Shown here in pieces: positions 1 through 9,614 of a DNA stretch of 60,000 bases; position 1 is the first letter of the stretch; every line of letters starts with the position of its first letter. The notes below the pieces were generated by a model. It searched no databases. It worked only from the letters and a program-made list of their open reading frames with translations, and was not told the origin of the DNA. The DNA is from Lineus longissimus. Taxonomy: Eukaryota > Nemertea > Pilidiophora > Heteronemertea > Lineidae. Location: the NCBI RefSeq assembly GCF_910592395.1, contig NC_088325.1, positions 3,813,501-3,873,500 on the forward strand, given 5' to 3'. A program made the position numbers and the translations under genes.

Positions 1-3000
1 ACACTCATAAAATTCCTGTTGCGGGGTTCCAATTTGCTGAGAGTAACTACAGAAGTATCTGGATCCAGTTGGAGAACTTCGTCAATCCTGGTGGGGAAAA
101 TTCGTACTATCCTCCAATTTTCTGTGCGGTAAGTTTGAATTGTGGTTGAAAGCTGCATGGCTGCAAATTTTTAGTTCACATACTTCGTTGGCACTATTAA
201 AGGGAACTGGAACCGCCAAGCCAGTTCGTATGACCTCGTTTTCATTTCCCGCGTATCGGGTGATCAGAACGAGGCATGAATGAAAAAAGGCGCCTAACTG
301 TCAATCATTGAGTGACGTCACTACTATGGAATTTACTACGAAAACTCATGAATGAAAGATTGCATGACTCACGTGATTCTCACATGATTCTCAATAATAA
401 CAAATTGAACTGCGCATGCTCGGGCACTGGGGGCGGAGCTACAAATCTGAACTCGAATAGGAAGTTGGAAGTTTGACTTTCTCGGGCGGTGAAAGTCGAA
501 AAGTTGAATAAATCGCTCGGCGGTTCCAGTTCCCTTTAAGCTGTGAATGGCAACAAGCTACTGGGTTGTTTTCTGGTGGTCCCTGGTTCAGCCCATTCTC
601 CAAAGCAAACTTATTATTCAAGCATACTCTCTCTGCTAGTTTGAGCATCCATGGTGGAAAGTCACTGTACATTTTACATTGCATTTTCGCTTTTAATAGT
701 ACCAGGTATAGAATGTATCTGTACTTGACGCAAGGGCCCAAAGCGCCGCGTAGCGGCAAAAAAACGAAGCTGGCGAAACATTTATAACGGGTCACCGTCA
801 CTTATTATTGGACTTATAGCGCATTTACGGGGTTGCAACTATTTTGCTTTATAGTGTCACCAGGAAAGAAAAGCATGCGACCTAACGCCGATCTATTTGT
901 ATAAAGCGATAATTGGAAGGTATAAAATAATCATTCCATGTCGTCTTTTGAGGGCATTTTTGATTGTAAAAAATATATGTGTACGTCACCGGAGTCTCTG
1001 CAATGATAATTTTATCACAGCAGTCTCGCGCAAGTAGAAGTTCTTTACCTATTAGTTCTTCACTTATTAGTCTCAATGTCTGGCGCAAAGCCAGACGTTT
1101 TCCATTACGATTTCACTACGATGTTTGACAAGAAGGAGCAGTGCGCGAGATATGCTTATCAGCAGACCTCCCTCGCTTGAGTTTCGGAAGAATGTTCCAT
1201 ATCGTGCTAAGCTGACCACTGCTGACCATGACAGGCGTGCATTGGACTGGTACAGGTTGGAACTGAACTTTGAATATGCTGGTGGTGACGCTTTCTGATG
1301 AGAAGTTGGTCCTGACTGATGCAGTATCCTTGGACTTGTCCACAGCATCGTTCAATCATTGCTGATTCTGTACTTACCCAAATACTGAGACCAAATGCCT
1401 GTTGACTGTGCTTTAATAGAGACTGGCGCCATGCGTAGTCTCTCTTAAAGCACAGTCAACAGACACCAACCCCCTCAGACTCAGAAACCACAAACGCCCA
1501 ACCCTTCCTGCTACCTTAATACTTCTGGATATTATAGTACTGAAAGAAGTCACCACCATATATTGATTGGTACTCACTTTGGGGATGAAGTTACAAAAAG
1601 GTTGCCAATTATTTCTCTCTCTTGCATGGTTTCTGCGCTTCAAACCCTGATGCTCTCAAGCAAAGGGCATGGGATGTATGCAGTCACATTTTGAGGAAAA
1701 ATTTTGCTTTTGGAGCTTGCTGCATATTTTTTAGTCGAGACACTTGGCAACATATTTCAAAAGCAATTATTCACCCTAAATTACAAACACGCACATTCTG
1801 TACACATATTCCAGTGCGTTGGTGAATTGCTGTGCAAAAACGTTGCTGGAGAAAGAAATAATTGGCAGAAATGTAGCCGAAGTGTGACCTAAAACCCAAT
1901 GTGGTATCCACTTTAAAGGTCATATATCAAGGTTTTTTGCCATTTTCTGCTGTAAGACGATTTCAAAAGTGTACCTAACACTTCATACAATACAGAAAAC
2001 CAAATGCAATTAGCTCCATCCATTTTGAAGATATAGCCAATTATGTGTTTGACAACTTGATTACCTGATCAGGCTAGCAACTGGCTTGTTAGAGCCAGGC
2101 GGCGGGTTCAGCAAAAGTTGTGATGTAGATCAGGTCATCTGTACATGTCATGCAATCATAAAAGCAGGAGGGCCTTAATTAATTATGCACACCTGGAAGT
2201 AATGTGTTTCATTCACTATGGTGTATTGTGTGGCTCCGAATTGTGTCAAGGATAGCACAAAGAACAATCGAATGACGGATGGGACCCATTTTCATGAATT
2301 TCCAAAGCCAGTTGAACGAGAGAGGAGGAAGCTGTGGATTCGGAATTGCAAACGTTTGGAGTGTTGGAAGCCTTGGCCTTCGGCCAAACTTTGCAGTGAT
2401 CACTTTATCGATACGGATTATCACATGAAGCCGGATATCTGCATCCAACTGAATATTAAATGCCACTTGTTAAAAACAGCTGTTCCAACCATGTCAATTG
2501 CATTTAATGCCCGAGGCTGCTGAGGTCGGTTGTTATACATAATGTGTAGGCCCTATTGGGGCCTGTGATACCCCATGTCTTCTTGTGTTCCAGCCATAGC
2601 AAGGTGACAGCGACACAGGTCAGTGTCAGTGACAGCCACTGTCAATGTCATCTGACATCTAGGCCTATCTAACGTTGCACGGCATTATATCGTCACGTCA
2701 AGATGATTGTGCATAATACCGTCACTTTTCAATAGTAGTTCAGCGTCATGACATAACTGGCGATACAACACTGACGAAGCGAAACAATATTGTGCAACAT
2801 TAGTCTGTTCAAAAATCATACATGTTATGCATCTGCAACCGTCTATCAATGTCTTCTTTGCTAAATCGGCAGGTCTGCCATGCAAATTGATTAACCACAA
2901 ATTCTAATCACTTTCGTCCGAATGATCACTCTCATTATGATCTAGTGATATTAATGGCTCGAACATGTACAGCTCAACGTTTAAATATCCTTCTGTATCG

Positions 3001-6000
3001 ACCAAAACATCCTCAATTTCACTGCTCTCACTCTCTGAACTGTATGCGGAAGCCATCTTGCTTTGTTCTGACTGACCTGATCTACGTCATCAAAAAATCC
3101 CTAGCGGCCACATGTGGAACTAATCTAAAGTTGTGTGTGGTGGGAAATTCAAATAGTTTAAAATTGAAAATTGAAATAACTAAATAATGACTTTATTATT
3201 AGAATTTTTTTAATGTCTGGGATCTTGTTTTTTTAACCCTCAACATATTTCATGAATATCAAGCATGTTTTCAAACCTTGATATATGGCCTTTAAGCCTG
3301 GTCTACACTAGCAAACATTCGCCAACAATTGTTGGCCAACATGAGCCAACATCATGTTGGCGAATGTTTTGGGACCCGTCCACACTTTCAAACACAGGCA
3401 AACATTGCCAAACAAGTTTGACTAAGTTTGGCCGTGTTTGGCATGAATTTGAGGGCAATTTGGAGGGAAAATCAGTCATTTCTCTTCATTTTTTCTTTAA
3501 AACAATGGAGAACCACAGGAAGAAAGCATGCCTAGGTGCTTCAGCAGCAATTCTTTCAGTTGTGATTAACCCCCGTCGCCGCCGCAACTGACAAAAGCCA
3601 TACTTGTGGAAAAAGCATGCATGGGGCCTATCACTGCCTCCTTCAAGAGTTAATGGCCTCAGACTTCAAAAGCCTCAAGAATTTCCTACGGATGGATGAA
3701 GCTTTTCGTATTCCGAAATTAAGTGTTCAATTTATTGAAATTGCCATTCTCTATCTTTCATTGAGGCTGCCATTTTGTTCCAGTAGCTCCATCACATGAT
3801 CCAAATCTGTTCCCTGATTGGCTGCTGATTGCCCAACACCGACCAACATGTTGTTCAGAAGTAGCATGGCCTAACATAGGCCAACATTGGCCAACAAGTT
3901 GGCTGATGTTTTCACTTGTTTTTGGACCCGTCCACACTGGCAAACAATAGCAAACATGCCTCTGCAACAAGGCCCAACACGATGTTGGCCAACATTTGTT
4001 GGTTCATGTTGGCTAGTGTAGACCGGGCTTTAAAGGGGGACTATAGGCAGGAATAGAGGGGCTAATTTGGCCATCTTCAGGTGACTAATATACACAGTAA
4101 GGGCACTGGGTAATGTCAGATGCAGCACTAAATATCATCCTCGTACCAGCGTGAATCTTTTCGACGACATTGAGATGTGAGAGACCCCCATTGGCGACTT
4201 TGTGTAACTTATGCTTTTCGCTTTCAGGAAGAAAAAATAGAGGAAGTTGAATACTGCATGGGTTGGATTCATTCGCACGCCTGCCTTGGTGTTCCGAATC
4301 GCTTAAAGAAAATCTCACATCTCGAGACCATGGTGCAAGAACTATTCAAACACATCGGGGAACCTCCGCCTTCCGAAGTGGCACTTCATGACTTGCTGAC
4401 TGCGTCTGTTTTCGATTATGAAACTGGGGTAATGTAAGTATTTCAGTTGTGGAGTGTCACATACTCTATTTTCCATGAGACGTATTCTCCTATAAATCTT
4501 TCGATCCTTTCAGGTGTTCTTATCACGAAGAGGTTGAATCAAAATTCTGCAGCATGGGCAGAGTACGCATATACAGCTATTCGCTCGCCGATGCCATGTG
4601 CGCCCTCTATGAAATCGAGTTGACGAGCAAACACTTACCGAGTCGCTCAACGGAGCCCGTCTGCTCTGTCATAAGACCGCAGAGGGAGCCGGAGGCAAAT
4701 ACAAGGAATTTGCAACAACGTGGCAATAATGGTCGCGGAATGGGACGCAATCAAAACAAAGACAATACTGGTAATTTTGCGGCAAGGGATTTCCGCGAGA
4801 CGGACAGTTCCTGGCAGCCGGCACCTGTGCCGAAAACGTCTGCCTGGGGGAAGAAGCAGGGGGATGGGCCTGTGTGGCATAGGAAGAGCTCAAAGGAGAC
4901 GCCTGTGTGGGGCCCGGAGGAGGAAGAGGAAAGGTTTGAGGAGGCAGAGCCTCAGTTGTCCCAGTCCCTCAGGAAGCCCAAGAATCCTGGTAAGTGTATA
5001 CTTGGTCATTGCAGGTGTACAGAGTGAGGGTCCGAGGGGGATGGGCGCACCAGACGCCCCCCCCCCCTGCATGAAATTCCAGAAAAATCTTCGAAATTTA
5101 CCATGATATTTTGGAACAGATCAGGAATCTTGATGAGAAATGCAGGGCGCATCACCTCTTTTTCCTGCTCCTGAATCAGGGGGGTTCGATTTTCCCACTC
5201 CTGGATCAGGGGGGTTCATCGATCGAACCCCCTGATCCAGGAGCGGGTGATGGTAGATTTCCTGAATAATAAAGAAAATATTTATTTCATCCTATGTCTT
5301 TCATGTCTGCAGAGGATCTTCCCTCCATTTCTTCGTAACAAATCCCAGATGCAAACATTGGCAGTTTCCTTTCTATTCCAGGTATTGCTGCTCAGATGGG
5401 AAGAGGATTCAAAGTAGCGCAACCTCAGCAACACGCCCCGCCTAAAGCCCTCGGCGAATATGGTACCCTCATCCCCAAAGCTGCCGAAGTTGATGTTGGC
5501 CACAAGGTTGAGAAGCCCTTCCAGCATCCCGTCCTGGCGCCGGGATCTATCCTCTTAGCTGACGGGCAGAAACCACCACCGCCCAAGTCAAAGGAAGATG
5601 AGTGGCCAAGCCTTGGAGGGCCAGGCCCTGCAGGGGATTGGCCAAGTCTTGGAGATCCTGCCCCCGCCCGGGTGGCTCCCAGGATGGCTCAACCTGCTGC
5701 TAAGCCGAAGTTTGCTGGCCGCGCTGGACCGCCCCCACCTCAGCAGGCTCCACAACCTCCGACAGGATGGTCTAATGGACAGGGTAGGTGAAAAATAGAT
5801 TTCCACAATTTTCCAGCTTGCTGTAAGAAGGTTTCAGACTTTACTTTCTGATGCCTTGGCAACTAACTTATTGTATATTTCATCATCATATTACGAAGTT
5901 TTTGGAAGGGGATGCTAGAACACTTTAGTATCCCTCAAAAGTCTTATTTTCGTGGGATGTAAAGAACAGGAAATGAAGACACGGATTCTTGTTCCTTCAA

Positions 6001-6457
6001 TGTGGTATCGGAGTGTTGCAGTGGAAGTATCAACAACTGTCACCTCTGAGGTCCCGGGTTTGATTCCCGGTCAGTCCCTGTACACTCATGTGATAGAGGG
6101 CGGCTCTCCTCGACAGGATAGGTTTCCTCCGGGGTCTCCGGTTTCCTCCTACTTGCATTAATATTGCCCAATATTGTTTATACTTATAGAGCTAATAATG
6201 TCCCAGTTGACGCTCGACTCACAAATAATTTTTTTTTGAATTGTCTTTTCTTTGTTCCAGGTCTCAGCAGCATGCAAGACATTGCCAATAGCCTTGATTC
6301 ATCTCAGCCAGGCGCTGTGCCGAAGAATCCCTGGGGTGCTCTGCCAAATAATATGCCGCTTGCTGGTATAGGTCGTGGTCGGGGTGCATGGAGTTCTACG
6401 GTAGGGCGCTTACCCCCTGGTATGGCACAGCCAACCGTTTTGCCAAAGAGCACTTAG
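1..6457 (+). CDS. MAEL: Protein maelstrom homologue, 3' part (five coding exons)
   Basis: Maelstrom is a germline factor of the piRNA pathway that acts in nuage and nucleus to silence transposons. Coding exons read as 1-128 (frame from base 3), 4228-4433, 4514-4989, 5382-5783 and 6261-6457 (TAG). All junctions are GT-AG and the phases agree (0, 2, 1, 1). The fragment matches the C-terminal half of the MAEL RNase H-like domain. It has an HKIP start, a PPIFC cysteine, an FDYETGVM segment, then YHEE and KFCS, which supply the Cys, His and Cys of the family's ECHC signature; the Glu lies before the window. A SLADAM...LTSKHLP end closes the domain. The tail after the domain is low complexity, with RG dipeptides (GRGMGR, GRGRGAW) and two WPSLG motifs in exon 4. 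RG motifs could be dimethylated for Tudor binding (inference). The N-terminal HMG box must lie upstream. The 4.1 kb first intron is full of transposons. Confidence 0.88.
197..539. mobile_element. MITE with 17-bp perfect TIRs and TTAA duplication
   Basis: The left TIR AGGGAACTGGAACCGCC (201-217) is matched exactly in inverted orientation at 519-535. TTAA flanks both ends (197-200 and 536-539). The 335-bp interior has no coding potential. It sits in the MAEL intron. TTAA duplications point to mobilisation by a piggyBac- or Kolobok-type transposase. Confidence 0.85.
720..1530 (+). repeat. Dispersed repeat, copy 1 (partner of 20090-21850)
   Basis: This segment aligns along most of its length with 20090-21850, from the shared CGCCGCGTAGCGGCAAAA stretch through a TGGCGAAACATTTATAACGG block to the sequence around TTCCTGCTACC. 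Copy 1 lacks the two foldback elements and the THAP transposon present in copy 2. It therefore gives the uninterrupted form, including an empty TTAA site at 1516-1519. No ORF looks coding. Further MAEL intron sequence with nothing recognisable lies at 540-720 and 1530-1912. Confidence 0.75.
1396..1465. repeat. Small hairpin (inverted repeat arms of about 23 bp)
   Basis: TGTTGACTGTGCTTTAA is followed about 30 bp later by its inverse, TTAAAGCACAGTCAACA. The same hairpin is present at 21712-21781, where the arms are longer and perfect. Confidence 0.7.
2218..2523 (+). CDS. THAP-domain protein of transposon, copy 1
   Basis: The 101-aa ORF is almost entirely a THAP zinc-binding DNA-recognition domain. 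Metal ligands are Cys4, Cys9, Cys59 and His62 (C-x4-C-x49-C-x2-H). The family's conserved Pro29, Trp40 and Phe63 are present, and the AVPT box follows at the C-terminal end. It presumably binds the element's own termini (inference from family). It is identical in protein sequence to the ORF at 22137-22442. A longer host or transposon protein could once have continued after the domain, but a stop follows at residue 102. Confidence 0.8.
   Translation: MVYCVAPNCVKDSTKNNRMTDGTHFHEFPKPVERERRKLWIRNCKRLECWKPWPSAKLCSDHFIDTDYHMKPDICIQLNIKCHLLKTAVPTMSIAFNARGC
2904..3056 (-). CDS. Short acidic ORF of THAP transposon, copy 1
   Basis: The ORF encodes 50 aa: a Ser/Glu-rich start (MASAYSSESESSE), a YMFEP motif around residue 30, and an Asp/Ser-rich end. 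Copy 2 reads EPYMFEP where this copy reads ELYMFEP. An N-terminal PYMFEP segment followed by acidic serines is one I recall from invertebrate and fish proteins annotated as P2X purinoceptor 7-like, often tied to repeats. No cysteine-rich P2X7-type domain can be read confidently downstream, so this may be a first exon or a remnant. It is convergent with the THAP ORF. Confidence 0.5.
   Translation of the reverse strand: MASAYSSESESSEIEDVLVDTEGYLNVELYMFEPLISLDHNESDHSDESD
3296..4029. mobile_element. MITE with GGTCTACACTAGC inverted ends
   Basis: The left end (GCCTGGTCTACACTAGC) and right end (GCTAGTGTAGACCGGGC) are inverted copies with one mismatch. The flanks give TTA or TTAA duplication, and the two readings cannot be separated by eye. 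It starts exactly at the right TTAA of the THAP element, so one inserted at the other's edge. The interior repeats TTGGCCAACAT-type motifs and GGACCCGTCCACACT subterminally. ORFs inside look non-coding. The remaining MAEL intron, 4034-4227, shows nothing else. Confidence 0.7.
5198..5243. other. Intronic hairpin in MAEL
   Basis: CTCCTGGATCAGGGGG is followed 8 bp later by its inverse, giving a stem of about 19 bp inside MAEL intron 4990-5381. A partial extra copy of the left arm lies just upstream (5168-5187). A C-run precedes it at 5057-5068. No function is evident. Confidence 0.5.
6003..6170 (+). mobile_element. tRNA-derived SINE-like fragment
   Basis: It lies in the last MAEL intron. It holds a perfect T-arm, CCGGGTTTGATTCCCGG (6055-6071), which doubles as a pol III B box. 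The upstream part looks like a tRNA body. A conserved-looking GTTTCCTCCGGGGTCTCCGG segment follows. No clear tail or target duplication was found. Confidence 0.5.
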
Positions 6458-6888
6458 AAAACGAACGGAACAACTGAACATCGGAAAAACGTTGAAAAGT
6501 TTCTTCGTCAGAAAAACAGTGTTGTTGATGGGATCAATCAGATTTGAACATTCGAGTAAACTTGATGGAAGGAACCATTATGATTGTGATTTCATGAAAT
6601 GTTCATGAAATCGTAATTAGATTAGGAAAACGGTTCGATGGTACAAGAATTGCGCGCTAACTCTTTCTGGTTCATTCAGTGATCGTACCAACACAGAAGC
6701 GTGGCTGAGAAATGATGTGTTACCCTAGAAATGCAGAACTATGAATGCCAAATTTCATCAAATTTGCGTGCGTAATAACTGCACAACGGTAATGTTTATT
6801 TCTGTTTTACTTTAGCTGCAAGAGATGTGATGAAAATGAACACCATAGGTCTTTAATCTTTGGCCTTTTATTGTGCTTTAATGGTACT

Positions 6889-6894
6889 AATAAA
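6889..6894 (+). terminator. Candidate MAEL polyadenylation signal
   Basis: This is the first AATAAA after the MAEL stop at 6457, about 430 nt into the presumed 3' UTR. The UTR stretch 6458-6888 has no ORF or repeat that I recognise. Confidence 0.4.
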
Positions 6895-6963
6895 TAGAAT
6901 TTTATTTTTGTATATCCATTTTCTTCAGTGTGGGCTGTTTGGAGTGGACTATTAATCTCAGGG

Positions 6964-7286
6964 TTAACTCTTTCTGCCCATAACTTGTTTTGCACAGTTT
7001 GCTTTGAAAACTGAGGCGAATTAAAAAATATGAGACTTTCAAAATCGGCAGACGATAGCACAGATTGCAGCACCATCTGTACCAATCCAACTACGGTATA
7101 ATCGATTGAAAAGATCGTCGACGCATTGTCATATGTTGCTTGAGTCACCATAAGTTTATTCAAGGGGAAGGCATCATGTGACAGTGCGGGAAATCTGAAT
7201 TTGAAAAACCGTGTCTATACGGTCCACAGCTGTGAAACTAAACATGGCGGACCGTGTATATACGGCTTGTGGGCTGAACGAGTTAA
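6964..7286. mobile_element. TTAA-flanked MITE downstream of MAEL
   Basis: The ends are CTCTTTCTGCCCATAA (from 6968) and the inverse of CTCGTTCAGCCCACAA (ending 7282), with three mismatches. TTAA flanks at 6964-6967 and 7283-7286. TTAACYCTTT-type ends are common among piggyBac-related MITEs. The stretch 7290-7820 beyond it shows nothing recognisable. Confidence 0.6.
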
Positions 7287-7822
7287 GATTTTACTAAAAA
7301 ATTGTATCAGTTTACTATTGCCCAGAAAGGGTTTTATTTGCAGTTGCTATCCTTTTACGGCGAAACATATCATTTTGCACTACCATGCTATCAGTAACTT
7401 GAGGTACCTCCAGATCCTTTGTTTTCACTATTCGATTGTGTTTTTAGTGAAGGAATTCCTAATTCAGACTCTCTCAAGGGTTAAGGGTCTGAATTTGGCG
7501 GCTCAGAGTCAGAGTGTCGGAATTAAGAAACGTTTTCAAATGAAGACTCCGCCAGTTATGCTCTTGACTGCTAACCTCTGTTGATCCCACAGAACAGCAG
7601 CCTTGCACCTCATTGGACTGCATGGCTTGCTGTGTCTCTAAACCAGAGACATAAAGGTAGATTTCTGATTAATTTCAGTTTTTGGTAATAAGACTTTCAT
7701 AGCTATATAATTTGTGTATTGATGTATTAACAGAAGTTACTGTGTACGACGATGTTGACCACACACTTTTCATTGAAATGCATTGTAAATGTACTCGTTG
7801 TATGAGCCAAGTGTGACATATA

Positions 7823-7913
7823 CGGGGTGTGCCGATAAAATGCAGTAGCAAGATTTGCCCGACTACCATTATTTGGTTAGTAAAGATGGTTGCGTTTAGT
7901 TTGGATCACCCTG
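7823..7913. mobile_element. Very short mariner-like MITE
   Basis: The left end CGGGGTGTGCCGAT and the right end ATCACCCTG are imperfect inverted repeats, with TA on each side (7821-7822, 7914-7915). The CAGGGTG-type end and TA target fit a Tc1/mariner-mobilised element. At 91 bp it is near the minimum size. The interval 7916-8140 shows nothing. Confidence 0.4.
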
Positions 7914-8155
7914 TAGTTAGACTATTGGCGCAGTAGTGTTAAAGGGAAAATATGTTCAGTTGATTTATACACTGCTGCTGCAATATGTATTTTCTGTTGA
8001 AATTGCATATTACCCAACACCGCTGCCTCTCAATAGAGCTGGCATAAGGTCTCTTTGCTTGTAGTGTTTAATAGTGAGTACTAATCAGGTACAATTTGAT
8101 TATAAAGCTCACATATAATTTGATATTGTTCTTTTTTCTTTGTTTTCTTGGAGTA

Positions 8156-8558
8156 AGGAGCCTCATGGCCTAGTGGTTAAAACTGCTGGCCACCACGCAA
8201 TAGGGCCCGGGTTCGATCCCGGGGAGAACCCAGGATCGTATGTCTGGATGAACCGGCGTGGCTTTCAAGGAACTACAATTCCTGGCTCTTCACAGTCCTT
8301 CGAATGAGACTCAAAACCGAGGTTCCTTGTACCTGGTGTCTATGCCAGGGCAAGCTAAGACCCCACCAAGTGAGAAACATGAGTAGCTTGCATGGACTCT
8401 ATCTCTCTCGCCAAAGTCGGACCACTAGGCCAATAAATCCAATTGGCGCCTAACCGTAGTGGCACGCAGGATACGCTCATCCCGCCTTGGAGGAGGATTA
8501 CTCCTAGGAGAATGACCCCTCCAAGTGCAGAGCGAACGCTGAAGAAGAAGAAGAAGAA
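8156..8558 (+). mobile_element. tRNA-derived SINE with 14-bp target duplications
   Basis: The 5' head is tRNA-like: an A-box-like TGGCCTAGTGG at about 8167, and a T-arm/B box GCCCGGGTTCGATCCCGGGG at 8203-8222. A unique body follows, and a (GAA)n tail ends at 8558. Perfect target duplications GTTTTCTTGGAGTA lie at 8142-8155 and 8559-8572. This is a textbook SINE insertion on the + strand. Confidence 0.9.
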
Positions 8559-8655
8559 GTTTTCTTGGAGTAGGCACGCACCAAACCACTCGTTTTCAGA
8601 CCACACTCTCCCTGTACGTGCCTTGTATGCTCTGCCCGTGAGCGAAATTTGCATA

Positions 8656-8667
8656 TGCGCATGCGCA
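8656..8667. promoter_or_regulatory. NRF1-type palindromic site
   Basis: TGCGCATGCGCA is a perfect NRF-1 consensus, common in metazoan core promoters. It lies 43 bp before the ATG of the possible exon at 8710. A similar CGCGCATGCGCA is at 14783-14794. Confidence 0.4.
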
Positions 8668-8709
8668 CTCTAGTCAAACATCCACTGCCACATCGCATTG
8701 GCAGTGACA

Positions 8710-8790
8710 ATGGAAGAACTCGACCGTGATAGTTTTCTCGTTGAATGCGAGCATTGTTCGCCATCCTCTATCGACAAAGTTCTTTTGGCG
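8710..8790 (+). CDS. Possible first coding exon of an unidentified gene
   Basis: An ATG opens 27 codons (MEELDRDSFLVECEHC...) that end at a good donor, GCG|GTAGGT, in phase 0. An NRF1-type site lies just upstream. The peptide is not one I recognise. The next strong acceptor with a matching phase 0 is at 19152, so the two could belong to one gene whose intron was filled by the A/B array, the minisatellite and the LINE. The frame stays open for 22 more codons past the donor, so a 49-aa ORF is the alternative. The interval 8791-9170 shows no other feature. Confidence 0.3.
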
Positions 8791-9170
8791 GTAGGTTTTG
8801 ATGGCAGAGAAACCAACTGTTTGATCAATCTGTCAGTAGCCCAGATCATTGTTATTTGATCCAAATCGCCGTAATTTGCTCATCGGACTGAGCTACGTTT
8901 TCACAGAGATTTAGCCTATTGGCTACATACATCATGTATGGTGCTGCTCCCTAATTTCGAGTCATCCCCAATTTCGCGAAAACCCGTTTTTTCCCGTTTT
9001 CTCGCGCGTCACTTCGTTTCCAGAGAAGAAATTTTCTGATTTTTGATTTTCATTTCGTTCCGCAAAGAAAGCGCCCAAAATGCGTCCTAAACAGGCAAGC
9101 AATTCTCTAATTACGTTCAAAACACTGGGTCAATACCTAGGATCATGCACACGACACAGAAACACAACAA

Positions 9171-9614
9171 GAGACAAGACCACTAATGAATATTCATAGG
9201 TTGGAGGGTCCAGGCCTATCTATTAGACGTGTGCATGTTTTTTACTCTCAAGTACATATTTGGAGAGGTATTGAAAAAATATTTGTTGTGGCAAGTCTAC
9301 AAATATAAAGAAATTATTTGATGAAAAAATTAATTTCGAATTTTGCTAATTGGGTAATAGGGGGCGTGTTTTGAGTTTTTTCTGCCAGTTGGCTGAAAAG
9401 AGTGGAAATATCAAAGTCTGTCTAATTTGTCGATTAAAAAAAAATTTCCGTGGTCAATCACCATTTTATTTTTCACCATTTACTTGCCCGACTGTCCGGA
9501 ATAACATAATCTAAATTTCAGATTCACAACACCACGCGTTCTTTGATGCGTCGCGGTCAAACATTGACAATTTAACTGCTAAAAGGCTTAAAAAATCAAT
9601 TGTGGTCTTGTCTC
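9171..9614 (+). mobile_element. A element, first copy in the array
   Basis: The unit is 444 bp with 13-bp perfect inverted ends. Two open stretches are shared with the diverged copy at the window end. The first begins FCQLAEKSGNIKVC, holds a C-x2-C pair (VCLIC) and ends CPTVRN. The second, after an acceptor-like AATTTCAG, reads DASRSNIDNLTAKRLKN. Conservation of these peptides across diverged copies suggests the element derives from a coding part of a larger transposon. I do not recognise the protein. Confidence 0.6.

Larger units (their letters stand above)
1917..3291 (+). mobile_element. TTAA-flanked THAP transposon, copy 1 (Kolobok-like, non-autonomous)
   Basis: The 1375-bp element has 19-bp TIRs: AGGTCATATATCAAGGTTT at 1917-1935 and its inverse at 3273-3291, with one mismatch. 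TTAA lies on both sides (1913-1916, 3292-3295). It carries a THAP ORF on + (2218-2523) and a short acidic ORF on - (2904-3056). TTAA duplications together with THAP proteins are a known combination in the Kolobok superfamily. No transposase catalytic domain is visible, so this copy is taken to be non-autonomous. A second copy, very similar throughout, is at 21836-23224. Confidence 0.85.

Noticed and set aside
439-801. 120-codon minus-strand ORF near the MAEL intron start
   Set aside because: It crosses a MITE end and repeat sequence, and has no recognisable domain.
8156-8230. Functional tRNA gene
   Set aside because: The tRNA-like head lacks a complete cloverleaf and is the 5' part of a SINE with target duplications and a GAA tail.
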